In this document: positions 1 to 12,309 of the stretch, one piece after another
Layout of the letters: each line of letters starts with the position of its first letter
Numbering within the stretch: the stretch's first letter is position 1
DNA from: Rhyacophila brunnea
Taxonomy: Eukaryota > Arthropoda > Insecta > Trichoptera > Rhyacophilidae
Length of the DNA stretch: 64,000 nucleotides
Direction: 5' to 3'
NCBI GenBank assembly: GCA_022495005.1
Contig: JAGYXB010001748.1
Coordinates: 868,001 to 932,000, forward strand
Notes under the pieces: model-generated
Seen by the model: the letters and a program-made list of their open reading frames with translations, nothing else
Told to the model about the DNA's origin: nothing
Databases searched by the model: none
Program-made: the position numbers and the translations under genes

Positions 1-1366
1 TCACAACCTTATACAAAAAAATGTCTCCACAGTGAACAATACTATCATTTCGACTACATACTAAGTGCTTCCAAGTAGTAACATTATATTGGAATAGCGA
101 AGAATAAACTAGTAAACAGTTATAATAAAATAATGATTAAAACAAGACAATGCATATCTACAAACAGTAAATAGTATCTAACTGAATATTCATAGTATGC
201 GTTAAAATTTGTTCAATCAGTTAATAATTCGTCTATAAGCACCTGGAGGCTTTTTTAAAATATGTTTTTATGAAACCTGATATTTCTTATTTCTCTATAT
301 TTAATTACGATTAATTATAGAAAATAAGTTCATAGAATTCAAATGAGTCTCTAGTTTTTTTCACCCGATATTACATTATTAAAAATGATGTCATTATAAA
401 TTAATTCGTTATATTCGTGTAAGTATTTTACTTGTGACCTTTTCAGCTAGTATATGGGCAACTTATATATCATCACCTCAATACTACAACTAGATTACTC
501 CGATTTTATCATTGTTGGGAAAATGAAATTTAAACTTTACTTGATTAACTTTATCTAAGCTAAAATTATTATTTAAAATAAAAATGAAAAATTACGCTCG
601 TCTAATTGGAAAGAATTAAATAACGTTTAATTGTATGAAAAAATATTGTAGATATATTATTTAATTTGTTTAATGTATTTATGGTTTTAAAATTATATAA
701 TATTTTCAAACACAAAATTAATAAAGTTCTCATTAACTTCTGACTTACATAGTTTTATCATATTGTAGAGAAGGAAATGTAGAATAATATTCAATAGCTA
801 ACTCAAAAACAATGAAAATCAAATTATCTAGTTGTAGTATCGAGGTGACGATATCATTACCACATAGGAACAACTCAAAAACTGCATTTTTTCAAAAATT
901 ATATACAAATATGTTAAACTGTAACTAATCGCCCGTCTCATTATGTATGATATTTTAATTTTCGCAAATTAAAGTAGGTATAATAACTAATGTTTAGTAT
1001 GGACATAAATAAATATTGAAACATGGCAAATATATTATTACCGGTCTTATAAAAGAAAGTTTTATTTTAACGATAAGAAATTGTGATAAAAGTGGACAAA
1101 AACTAATTTACAATTCGTTAAACAAAATAATATTTTTACTTTAAAAAACTTTTTATTTACAACATATTATATTACAATTATTTTTATTTTAGACTACACG
1201 CGTTTTTTTTTAATAGTAAACATTATCAAATATCACCAAGTAAGCCTTGAATTCATTGAAAAGATCATAGCATTAAACTCTCCACCGCTTTATAACTACA
1301 TCATTCAACAATTGTATTCCCAATATCCATTTAATATAATATCTACTATTTAAAAAATATTCTTAC
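1..1366. other. AT-rich intron of GH1 gene 1 (left edge)
   Basis: No exon, repeat or promoter recognised. The expected C-terminal GH1 exon was searched for on the minus strand and not found. Confidence 0.6.
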
Positions 1367-1608
1367 GAGTATCCTCTCTCCCATTCGAAGTTGTCCATGA
1401 GACTCCAGGGAGAATATGCCCTCACATTGCACCCATCCAAATTGACGGCTTGCAGGAGCGCGTGGATGTACAGCTGATGATACGTAGTTCTACGAATGTC
1501 TTCAATGTCTCCAAAGTCGGAGAAGCCATTTTCGGTCACCATCACCTTGGTATTATTGAAGCGGTTCTTGATCCAATTCAACAGCTTCCGGAAGCCCCAA
1601 GGTGCTAC
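1367..1608 (-). CDS. GH1 gene 1, exon with catalytic nucleophile
   Basis: Encodes VAPWGFRKLLNWIK, then VMVTENGFSD with the nucleophile Glu at 1533-1531, and NVRAYSPWSLMDNFEWERGYS. Acceptor cag precedes 1608; donor GTAAGA lies at 1366-1361 after two bases of the Ser codon (phase 2). The last exon (expected FGLYHVDF and TRTPK-type motifs) was not found in positions 1-1366, so it is probably outside the window. Confidence 0.93.
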
Positions 1609-4600
1609 CTGAATATATTATATTATGTTACGATTTGACGTGTTTAGTTTGTTTACCGCGAAAATAAATAAAAGTAATTAATATTATATTATCTCACAAC
1701 GATTAGTTTAACTTTAAAGAGATAGCGATAGCTAAAGAAATTGCTCATTTGAAACAAACTGTCATTTTGGTGCCACTTTACAAATAAATGAATATTTTAT
1801 TAATTTAATTTTAAAAAAATCTTAAGTCTTGTTTTTTTAAATACATTACTATTTACCAATGGCAATAATATTCAAAATATACCTTAATGTAGTGATATAA
1901 AATTGTTAAAATAGTATGTATCTAAGTCATTCATCAAAAGTAAACAAAAAATAAAAATATGCAGGTATTCAAAAAAATTATCGAATATTGGTACTAAGCA
2001 GTCAGAAAGAAAAATTACATTGCGAAACATGTCATAAATAATAATATATTCCTTCTCATTGAGTAAATGCTACTATTATTGATTTTTTTATCTGAAAATC
2101 ACATATTAGTTAATCGAATTCATTTTTTTCTGACTCAACGGACATTAGATAAAGTGGACATAATCAATGTTGTAAATGATTTTCCGAAAAAAAACTTTTC
2201 TCGGTGTAAATTTATTTATTTTTCAGACTCTATGGCCCCTGATAATCTGGGGCCATAGCAAGGATGTTTCAAGATTTTTGCTGCCGCACAAATATGTAAA
2301 TAAATGGGCCCTGGACTTTAAACCCTGTTTAAATATATGGGGAATCCAAGCCTGCAAATACACATACGGAATCTTCAACGTTTAGTAAAACGTATAATAT
2401 TATTTTAATCATTTTGATTAATTATAATATACACTAAGCCGCTTTATTATTTGATTGATTCATTGATAAGCAAATATTTTAATAAGTACTTAATTAATCT
2501 ATTGAAATATTTAATAAGCATTAAAGGTGAAATCAGTGCATATTAAATAATTCACATAAAATCTACCATTAAGTGATAACTGATAACACATAATACGACA
2601 TTTTTAATCCTAGTATATCGGTAATAACTGTATTATCAATTGAAAAATTATTATAAAAATAAAATTGTATCTGCGGGATTTATTTAAAAATAGATTTATA
2701 CTTATATATTTCTTAGTAGCATAGCAGAGAATACAATTCGTCATTATATAGATATTTTGTTAAAATCAATGAATAATTCTTACCCTCAGCCAATTTGATG
2801 ATGCACCGGATGGCCAAGACGGGTCTTGATATCTGATGATGCCCATGTCATTTGCGTGAGATGGGACTTGGCCAGTTGGTCCTTCACTCCAAGAAAGCTT
2901 GTATGCCGTATAATGATTAAGTCCAAAGTAATCCGATGTGCCTTTAATGTATTCGATTTCTTCTTTGGTGAATTTTGGCAGCCTAGATCTGGGATAGCCT
3001 TGTCTCTTGCTCATCTCTGCAACTCGTTTAATTAGAAGCGGTGAATAGTCGCCATGTTCAGCAAATATCGGATGAGCGTACCAACCAACCTAAAAATTAA
3101 ATATAAAAAATGCTTACACACTTAGTAGTTTCGTGATCAACGCTAATAGTTTTGCTCATAATGGGCTACGCATAATAGCACCTTCTAGCTGGTTATATAT
3201 GTTTGAAAACTTCATTTTAATTCAGACAATTACGATTAGCTAAAGGGCTTCCCATGGGTAGGCCATCATATCTATTATTTTTACCCGTCTTCTTTATAAA
3301 CATTTAGAATCATTAAAGCGATATCCACATATGAAACTGCTAATCGTAACAATGAATAAAAGTATTCCCTTATCAAATTATATATTTAGATTCTTTTCCC
3401 TTTTGTAATCTGTCCAGAGCTTTTATTTTATTTTTTCTACCAATATAATAATTTGTAGAGAATTTTTAAATATAAATCACGCATCCGAAATACTAAAAAA
3501 AATATAACTGCGCTTTATTGTGTGCTCTAGTGCCTACTTCAGACCACGATACATCGTTTCGCGAACAAATGAACTTTGTATACAAACTGCTCGAAAGTTG
3601 TATCAAAAATATTATCGAACATTTACGTACATATCTAGAACCTAGATGTAAAACATTGTTCATGTACAGATGTTCGTCATCTAGACTAGGTTTTAAGACG
3701 TTACATAATTACATTAATGGTAACAAATTAGATGTATTATAAAAAATATATATATACATGGGTAAAATTACGTGTAATAGAACACTTATGCAATACGTAT
3801 TTCATGGTAATCAGTAATCGGAAATGTTAAATCTATTTTTCTGAATAAAACAATACAAAAAAAAATAACTGGATATGAGATAAATGTAATATTGAACGTC
3901 TCATTATAATACCAATACCAAATAATCGTTATCTAAATAAATAATTGTATACTAACGTGCGATTGCAAATAAAGTTCTGCGGCTTCTGTATCGGATATGG
4001 TGTCGGTAGCTGGCTCAGCCCAGTTTGAATCTAGAGTGATTCCTATTGATCCTGGAAATAGACAAAAAAAACGTTTAAGGGAAGTGCTCTAAATTGTTCA
4101 AAAAATTAAAATTTTTAAATTTGTAAAATAAAATATTTTTGTTAAATATCATTATGAGATATTATTATGGCAATATCCATAGCATTATACACTGTAAAGT
4201 ATACCTACGTTTAATTATTTAATTGCCACTTAAATATATTGAGAAAAACTTTTTCTTGGAGTTTGTAGGTAAACTGCAAAAAAAATTACCCTAAAGACCG
4301 GCTATTATAACGTAAAGCGTGACTAGTTAGCACTAGTTTCACGGTGTGAATATTGCGAGCTACATATCAGTCTCTCAAACGACTGCACCTCAAGTTATAG
4401 TCACCGGTCTCTAACTGTACAACAGTTATGTACAAATCCAAGTGATAATAAATATCAATCATCGATTTGTGTTTCATTCTATCATTTAATAGGGAAACCA
4501 TCGTAAAGAAAATTAATAAATTACCTTTCAATTTATGTCGGAATTCCTTGTCATAAATATGGTAAGCTCGGGCATGTGATTTCAACAAATAATGCGTGCA

Positions 4601-7600
4601 CAGATATTCTCCAACCCCATGATGATTTAAAGCAGGAGCTCTGTTTCCCAATCCGTAACCTTCAAGGCACGTCTGCATCGGTTCATTAAAAGTCGTCCAT
4701 ATGGGCACTCTGTCCGCAAATAGTTTGAAAACAATCCTAGCATAATCACCAAACAAGTCCACAATGTGAGGATTGGACCAGCCTCCTAATTCCTGCAGCT
4801 TTTGGGGCAAGTCCCAATGGTAAAGAGTGGCCATGGGTGTGACATTGTACTTTAATAGTTCGTTTATCAAGTTGTTGTAGTATGCGATTCCGTCGCTGTT
4901 GATTTGATTTGAATATCCTGTCGGCAGAATGCGCGGCCATGATATCGAAAACCGGTAGAAGTCTACTCCGAGAATCTTCAGCATCTGAACATCTTGGCGG
5001 TAATTGTAGTATGAACCTGCTGCCATATCTCCGTTGGCCTTGTTGACAATCATTTCTGGATGGTCATGTGTCCAACGATCCCAAACGCTTTCGCCCTTTC
5101 CTGCAAATAATTAATCATACTTTAATATTTTGGCGACTTTTTTCATAAAATATGACGATAATATTATTATAATGTTAGTTTTTTTTACTTCTTTACGATA
5201 TTTTGTTTTGTATACAATATGCAAATACTTTCTTGTATTCGTGTGAAATCATTCTTTAGACGACGTTCAGGGTTCATGACAATAATATTGATTCATTTCT
5301 TTATCATGATAATATTATCATTACGATTCTGAAATATATACGTAGGTATAAGCTATTTAATTTATACACGATGAGACCTTTCGTCCTTGAATAATATGGA
5401 GAACATCTTACAATTACAAATACCAGGAAACTCAGAAATAATTTTCTTTTCTGTGACAAATACATTATCAATTTTTTTTAAATGAGCAATACCTTCCTAA
5501 AAATAAAAATAAGATAAATATTACAATATATAGCTATGTAGTTAATTCATTGTTTTAATGTTTTGGCTTGGAACATTAAAAACATTCAATATTGTTTAAC
5601 ATACCTTTTACTCTAAATCGGTGTTTTTAACGTTTTTTGGCATGGTGCCCCTTTTCAGTATAATATCTTTCTGTGACCCTCCTACCCATAATAATTACTC
5701 GGAGGGGAAATAAAGAAGCTTGTTTTAAAAAATTCAGTGTTTTTATTATTACAGAATATATTCTTTACTAAAACAATTATAACATTTCTTATGAAATAGG
5801 TAGGTATGTATTTTTTTTTAATTTAATAAAATCTTCTTTACTTAGTGTGACTATTGTAAGCTATCATTTTTTTAAAATTTCTAGTAGTTTCAGCGAAATA
5901 AAAAGATCGCCACCATTCATGAAATCAGGATGTATGAGCTTTTAAAATCAAATAAATAACCCGGCAATTCCCCGAATAATTAATCTCGATTCAACAAGTT
6001 CTAAAGTTACAATTCAATTAGAACCCTCTCACAGAGTTGTGGAAATGTGCTCGCCATTTCACTACTTGTGCAGAACTTATCATTGTTGTATTTACATCTA
6101 ACTCTCTCTGGGTAAATAATGGAAATCGAGTTAATTCGCGACGTACAATATTAATTTTGAAAAAGTGAGCTTTCCGAGAAAAACGAAAATTATTTATTTA
6201 CACTTTATGTCGGCTTTCACTTTACATTTTTATGAAACTTTGTTGTAGGTACTTAAATTAATTAGTATTTAAGTAATTATTAGTATTTTTAGTAATTATT
6301 AAGTTACTTCATATTATCTCATCACGAAGCTGTTTATAATGCTCAATAGACACACAAAAATCATCTTATACTCTTGTTTTGTTAAGTCTTTCAGTGCTTA
6401 AGACGAGCTAGGCGCGTAACCATTAGTTGGACATTAGATATAATTAGCATGATATTTAAATGTGATAATTAATTAGTAATTCTGTCAGCAGTGATTAATA
6501 TACGTCAATGATGGAAATTGCGTTAACTAATGAATTCTAACATTAATTTTAATATCTGTTTTTTTTCATTAGATTTGATTATTCACATCTTATGGAAAAA
6601 TGTAAATATTCATATATGCTATCTCAATATAACATTACATAATACTATGATATTTCTCATACATATACTGTAAAATGTTCATATTATGATCATATTATAA
6701 TAAATGCGTACTTTCACTTATTCAACATTAATAAAATGTATGTAAACCCCTTGTACTAATGAAATGTGTTTAATTTATATACCTAACCATTTTTCACTAC
6801 ATATCTGTTGTTATAAAATGTTGCTTACTTACCATCCTGGACTGAAATCGTATGCGGGTTAGATCCGTGTGCCATACTAAACTTATGATTTTTGTTCATG
6901 AAAAATATATGTTCACTAAATTTGTAAGTGTAAGTGTATGGTATAAACGGATACGATGCTTATAATATTATACTTTGTGAAAATATATTTATGTGAACAG
7001 AAAAGATAAACTTAGTATAGCAGACGGTTCGAAACCGCATACGGTTTCAGTCCATGGATGGCTTATAAATTATATTATGATATAATATTGATTTGGAAAG
7101 ATAATATTATATTTATTATATTTTCATAATTTAAATTACATCAAATATGAATTCTATTAGTGTTATTATACATTTGCATACGAGTTTTAGAAAATCTCAA
7201 TTAAGACTATTAAATTTGTCCTTTTTTATAATTATTAATAATTTTTTTATGACACCTAACAGTAATAATATTTTGAAATGCAGTTTTAACCCAATATCAT
7301 GTATTAAATAGTTTATTTTTAAATCGAATATAATATAAATAAAATAAAACTGTGAAAACCAATAGACACTAGGTTCTCGATATACACGGTTTGAATCTTG
7401 AATATCTACTAACGTGTCCGGTGGCAGCTGGAAAACTCAAACAATTTTCATGCATATGTAGTTTCATTTAATTTTAATAGATGTCATTAACAAAGAGTTT
7501 TAAATTAAATTATAATTAAAATTTTTTGTCGACTGATAAATTAAATTTAATATTGAATACCAATAATATTTTTATTAATCGCTTATTATACTAATTAATT

Positions 7601-10600
7601 TCGTATGAGTGTTTAATGCAACTATTCTATAAATAAAGAAGACACCGGAATACCTACTATTTACTTACCAATACTGACTTACTGCACCTACTAACTGACA
7701 AATAAATAATAGGTTTGAAGCAACAAATATTATTAAGGAGAGTTTATCTCGAGTCAACATTTCAAAATTAAATTATTATGATCTTTGTAAGATCCATTAG
7801 TACTATATACATACTACCATAATTGCAGTACTAATGGTGCTTTGGCATATACCAGTGCTCGACAAACTGTCGGTCGCGAACTACTGTTAACTCGCAGCGG
7901 CATTTTATGCCAGCACTCCATTGGCGAACCAAAAGTCCGAGGACAATAAGTAGTCCGATTTGTCTATGCTCTGATACTGATCAAGGAACGAATAAAAAAG
8001 TCGAGCTGTCAAAAGTCAAAAGTTGCGATTATCAGAATGTCTTCCGATAATCCTAAAATTTTGTGTTATTTATATGTAGACTTAACTTAAACTTAACTTA
8101 AAAACAACACAAATTTTATGTTTTCTTTTATGAATTTCATAAATACAAATAAATAAAATAATTGATAATTCTCTCATTTTCTAATGTGTGAATTAACAAA
8201 ATAATCAATAAAAATGTTTAAAACAATAACATTTTTTTTTCGTTCCGAATGATTGCGTATTAATGACAAATCGAGTGTACGCAGTGAATGACGGACGAAT
8301 TCTGGCAACTCGGAGAGTAAAATATCAAACATGTTTGAAATCCAACGAGCCTGGTCTGCGGATTAAAAAGTCCGCAGATCTGAGGTGCTCCACGCGAAAA
8401 AAAGTCCGAAGACTGTAAATCGTCTGGCTTGCGTGCCAATGGAGCGCCGGCATTAGGTAGACATATTTTCTTATAGAAATTTGATTCTCAATCTTGGATT
8501 CCAAGATCGGATAGCAACATTCCACAGAGTAAAATGCGCAACGAATCACCGTTGTGATGTGGAGTTAGCGGCGATTATATCGAAGTATGCATAATTATAA
8601 TTATAAATACATCCGATAAATACTAATCGTTTTTATAAGTAGTTTAAATTGTTACGTCTATTTAAAATATTTTAAAAATGGTACGGGGTCTACACAATTG
8701 TACGAATGTAAGAATTTGGACAATCGTTATAATGTTTCAAACGATCATTTTTGGTGTATTAAACCTTAATTAATTAAATAATAACAAGAAATAACACGCG
8801 ATGACAACTCAAAAATCTAATACGATATACCTATGTAAATATTTTAAACATCACTTTCGTGCTAGGACCTAGTGGTTTCTTTTGCGAGTTAACCCATAGA
8901 GTTTTTTAGTATATACTTAAAATTTTCAAACATGCAAAAACAAATTTCTATTTACGTGTTGCATGTTTGATGGACTTGTTTGTTTTATTAATAAACAGAA
9001 AAAAATAAAATAACCAGATAATATTCCTTTAACATTACGACGCAAACTTTTTGATATTTCGTTGACATAGCTTCTAAAAATCCTCCGAACATTTGATAAA
9101 TAAACTAAAAATCATGAAAAAATTGTTTTAAAAATATTGATACCTTAAAAGAGTCTCAAAGCCTTGCGATTTTTTTAAGTTCACTGATGTTACTACTAAA
9201 TAAAAATAATTTTGTTTTTTACCACCACATTATATGTAGGTATAGTTTTTTCTTTAAATTGAATGTTCTAATTTGCTTTACATTTATAGATTATGCATTA
9301 GTACAATTTCGTTATATTACCCAGTTAATAAAAATTATGTAGAACAGTAAAAATACTTTAAGAATGTAGAAATAGATATACCTAGTACGTACATATTATT
9401 TTTAGCTCACCAAAAATTAAATTACAAAAGTATCTGTCACACTTATTGAGTTTGGAGACCACTGGCATAGATTATGGTAGTTATTACATTTTATTTTATG
9501 AATGTACAGCGGTAGTATAATTTTTTAACATGCAATTCATTGTTTTCGCGACTTTTACGTGTACTCCTTATTTGCATTAAAACAGTTATATCTTTATTAT
9601 AGGTACACTAACAGATAATAAAATATACCTATTATTATGGCTTTTAGGTCGTAAAGTGCCAGATAGATTTAATTACCTCTGCGTGTAAAAGCATTAACAT
9701 AGAGTATAGACATAGATAATGCTATTATAAATTATTACACGTATCCAGGAGCGTATTGGTAGTTGGTTATTTGTATGTATTGTTTTGACTTTGTTTATTT
9801 TTCAATAATACCTAAGTAAATATTTATTAATTACTATTTTTTATTATGATTTTACCGAGGCTTTGATTGCGACTCGCTGTCATATCGCCTCTTCTCATCT
9901 AGAGGAGGATCCGCCGATCAGGTTCTCACTCCAATTCTGTTAAAGAGCTTTACAATTTTGCCAAGCTCTTCCGTCTTTTCTAACGTCAGGGCACCTTTCA
10001 ATTCGTCGACATTCTCAAAGTTTTTTGTTAGTTCACCATGCTCTTCTCTCATATGTGCACTTTTTGTTATAATGCGTCACAGTAAAATCAATCAAAGCGC
10101 ACGTGGGTGCGTGGCGACTTTAGTCACGGTTATCTGCTCATGAGACAATCCCGGTCAAAAAACTGCTAATGGTTCACACCAAAAATGGGCCCTCGAGATA
10201 CACGCGATTAAGACCGAGTGTGGTGTGTAGAATATAATGACGAAATGGTTTAGATAAAGAATTTAAATGATGATGGGCGGTAGTACTCAATACGTACTGT
10301 CTATAATTTTGTGATCATCATAATTATAAATCTATTTCCATGTATCTCTACGTACTTACGTATGACAATTTTATCGACAGCGTATAACTGAAAATAGAGG
10401 TGCATATAGTATGATATGTAACTATGTATGTATATTTTAATTGCACAGTTTTTGTAACGCAGTATAAATAATCAGAAAATTGCTCACCTGAAATATTCCA
10501 CGCCCCTTCAATTTGATATGCAGCAGTCGCGGCTCCGAATATAAAATCTTTGGGAAACAGCAGTTTTGTGTGATTTTTGACGCCAATCATTGATTCGCTT

Positions 10601-10609
10601 CTTTGGACA
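1367..10609 (-). CDS. GH1 beta-glucosidase/myrosinase-like gene 1, partial (exons 10609-10488, 5100-4525, 4051-3957, 3089-2784, 1608-1367)
   Basis: Family 1 glycoside hydrolase, a retaining enzyme that cleaves beta-glucosides or beta-thioglucosides; in insects usually secreted in gut, saliva or haemolymph. Five exons join in frame with GT/AG sites to about 446 residues. Seen in order: the N-terminal signature FIFGAATAAYQIEG, then KGESVWDRW, YHWDLP, the acid/base motif TFNEP (Glu near residue 180 of the visible part), GWYAHPIF, YFGLNHYTAYK, the nucleophile motif VTENG, and WSLMDNFEWERGY (sugar-binding loop). Both catalytic Glu are present, as in animal beta-glucosidases and the aphid myrosinase; plant myrosinase lacks the acid/base Glu. 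The visible part looks functional. Missing are the first exon (start and signal peptide; the acceptor at 10610 requires an upstream exon ending in phase 2) and the terminal exon beyond position 1. Substrate cannot be told from sequence: myrosinase, beta-glucosidase or lactase-phlorizin-like are all possible. Confidence 0.93.
1609..2783. other. GH1 gene 1 intron
   Basis: AT-rich. Only a small hairpin (tatggcccctgataatctgg, 2229-2258 region) stands out; its open plus-strand frames look like chance. Confidence 0.6.
2784..3089 (-). CDS. GH1 gene 1, exon with GWYAHPIF and FGLNHYT
   Basis: Exactly 102 codons from VGWYAHPIFAEHGDYSP through FTKEEIEYIKGTSDYFGLNHY to PSGASSNWLR. The acceptor tttttag precedes 3089 and the donor GTAAGA follows at 2783. 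Phase 0 at both ends. The FGLNHYT motif carries the Asn-His-Tyr triad that lines the sugar site in GH1 enzymes. Confidence 0.93.
3527..3690. repeat. degenerate interspersed repeat (CAGACCAAG family), copy 1
   Basis: Shares cagaccacgatacatcg, a gcgaacaaa...tatacaaactg segment and a gatgttc...ctagactagg end with copies at 19505-19661 and 55241-55480. Ends appear to be inverted repeats based on ctagtccagaccaag. Non-coding. Confidence 0.45.
3957..4051 (-). CDS. GH1 gene 1, 95-nt exon
   Basis: Short exon encoding SIGITLDSNWAEPATDT...LYLQSH, the conserved GH1 strand after the acid/base domain. The acceptor tttccag precedes 4051 and the donor GTTAGT follows at 3956. Starts in phase 1 (completing a Gly codon with the previous exon) and ends in phase 0. 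Confidence 0.9.
4525..5100 (-). CDS. GH1 gene 1, exon with acid/base glutamate
   Basis: Encodes 191 whole codons from KGESVWDRW to KEFRHKLK. It contains LGVDFYRFSISWPRILP, LYHWDLPQKLQELGGW, and TTFNEP with the catalytic acid/base Glu at 4684-4682. The acceptor is tttgcag before 5100 and the donor GTAATT follows at 4524. Enters and leaves in phase 1, matching both neighbours. The open frame runs past the donor to 4367, but that extension is intronic because the next exon restores the conserved GITLDSNWAEP motif. Confidence 0.95.
6832..7061. mobile_element. long-arm foldback/MITE
   Basis: An inverted repeat of about 85 bp: the left arm (6832-6916) starts ccatcctggactgaaa and the right arm (about 6977-7061) ends tttcagtccatggatgg, with a short spacer. 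Arms are diverged. Inside the GH1 gene 1 intron. A fold-back transcript from here would be extensively double-stranded. Confidence 0.65.
7908..8452. mobile_element. MITE with TTA duplication
   Basis: The left end TGCCAGCACTCCATTGGC and right end GCCAATGGAGCGCCGGCA are inverted repeats, flanked by TTA at 7905-7907 and 8453-8455. 545 bp, inside the 5.4 kb intron of GH1 gene 1. Probably another PIF/Harbinger-type derivative. Confidence 0.55.
10488..10609 (-). CDS. GH1 gene 1, first visible exon (mature N-terminus)
   Basis: Encodes VQRSESMIGV... through FPKDFIFGAATAAYQIEGAW, the GH1 N-terminal signature. The acceptor is a polypyrimidine run ending cacag before 10609, and the donor GTGAGC lies at 10487-10482 after the first base of a Gly codon (phase 1). 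The internal Met after SES could in principle be a start, but it would leave the protein without a signal peptide, so an upstream exon is more likely. Confidence 0.88.
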
Positions 10610-10804
10610 CTGTGAAAAAAGGTGTTATACAATATATTATAAATTATCAAATTGTTAATTAATTCACATAACCCATCACACTTTACCGCTATCATCAACT
10701 TGTCATTCTGTCATTCGTTTATTTTAAATAATAAGCAAATAATATTTATAACCATTACTAAAATCGATACACACAAGTGATTTTAATACCGTATAAGTGA
10801 TTAA

Positions 10805-11728
10805 CCCTTAGAATGCTACGCAACGATATATCGTTGTTTTTGATACTGGCCAGAAATGCTAACAACGATCGTCGTTTTGCCTTTGATGCCTAAAATGTTA
10901 AGTTAATTTGGGAACATACTACTGCACCAGTGGTACGAAACATTGTTTATCTATTTAGTTTTATTGTTGTGTAATATAACCCGATTCATATATGTTTTGT
11001 GACTGGGTAGGTTTAGAACTTATAACTATTGTATTTTTTTTCATGGCATCACCCTTTTTAAAATAAAAACAATTCCAAATACAAATATCAGTTTACCATA
11101 TAAAAATTTGTTTACAGTCAAATTCTTGGTGGAAGGACAATGTTTTATTTTATTTTATGCATTTGAAATAATGGGAAAGATTTTTACTCAACTCAGTGTT
11201 TAAAGTAGAATGGATTTGTGCTATTTAAAAACAGTTTCATTTATAAAAAAATAATGAAATAAAATCATTTGCAATACATATTTTAAATGTTCTAATAAAC
11301 AAACACCGTAAAGACCTTTTTCACAAATCACGCATATTGTACGCGATCTTTTAACGAGGCCACCATGCAATTTTTTCCTTTTCAGCCGGGTAGTTTCCTA
11401 ATTCCACTACTTTATATTATCCCTCGTGTGGAATAACCGATTGTTTCCAACAACTGATAAAAATCAAAACTCTGTGCGCGGATCGTGCATTTCGCTCGCT
11501 CTCTCGATCGCCCGTATGATAGAGCGAGAAAGAGATATGTCAATTACTTGCCTCGTTATCTATTCAAAACGATAAATTAATTACGAAACGTGTTTTCATA
11601 ATATTCCGATTTCGCAGAATCAATTAGAGTGGTAAGGTGTCTAAAAATAATGCAAAACTTTAATTTATCGACAATTATTGGTAGCAATCCTCGACCGGAT
11701 TTTGCACAACATCGTAGCAGCCAAAGGG
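10805..11728. mobile_element. piggyBac-like non-autonomous element (TTAA-flanked)
   Basis: Flanked by TTAA on both sides (10801-10804 and 11729-11732). The left end CCCTTAGAATGCTACG and the reverse complement of the right end CCCTTTGGCTGCTACG are inverted repeats starting CCCTT, as in piggyBac. About 924 bp with no transposase frame, so a MITE-like derivative. Sits about 200 bp upstream of the first visible exon of GH1 gene 1, in its first intron or its promoter region. Confidence 0.75.
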
Positions 11729-11983
11729 TTAAAATACAGCAAATGTTAATAAAATCATCACTATAATTTTAAACGTCGTCAAAACAAAAAAAAGGTCAAA
11801 TAATGTTCATCATAGCATCTGTGTAAATTTAAAAATTAAGTACTATTTTTGCTGTCGTAGTATTCTAATGCGCAACTGGCTTTTCTTGCCAGGAGTTTCT
11901 GGTTGGATTTCCGGTAAAAATACAAAAATATAATATGTGTTTATCAAGCCTGGGTGTTACCGGAATTTATTTCAGGACTGTAA

Positions 11984-12306
11984 GGCCGGTTTCAGACGGG
12001 ACACCGGTGTCGCGCTTGTATATAATAAGGAGGCCTTTGTATTCGAATAAAAGGGTCTTTGTATTATGTTTATGAACGCCTTGAATGAATGTTAATGAGT
12101 CAAAGCGTGTATGGTACACTTTTCCGTCGGCCGCTACATTATCAAGCCGCCGATACACATGTTTTTATGACCGCAGCCAGTTTTATGTTCTAATTTATAT
12201 CGCGAAATCATGCGTTGACTCATTAGCTCTGGGCGTTCATAAATATAATACAAAGGCCTCCTTATTATATACGAGCGCGACACCGGTGTCCTGTCTGAAA
12301 CGGGGG
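11984..12306. mobile_element. PIF/Harbinger-like MITE, copy 1
   Basis: The terminal inverted repeats include TTTCAGACGGGACACCGGTG and extend to about 50 bp into ggaggcctttgtatt. Flanked by TAA on both sides (11981-11983 and 12307-12309), consistent with the 3-bp TWA duplication of PIF/Harbinger. 323 bp; the open frames inside are by-products of the palindrome. Confidence 0.75.
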
Positions 12307-12309
12307 TAA

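Larger units (their letters stand above)
5101..10487. other. 5.4 kb GH1 gene 1 intron
   Basis: Holds the foldback at 6832-7061 and the MITE at 7908-8452. At about 9890-10080 the minus strand reads REEHGELTKNFENVDELKGA and LTLEKTEELGKIVKLFNRIG, charged and helix-like, perhaps an old coding relic of unknown origin. Otherwise AT-rich with nothing recognised. Confidence 0.5.
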
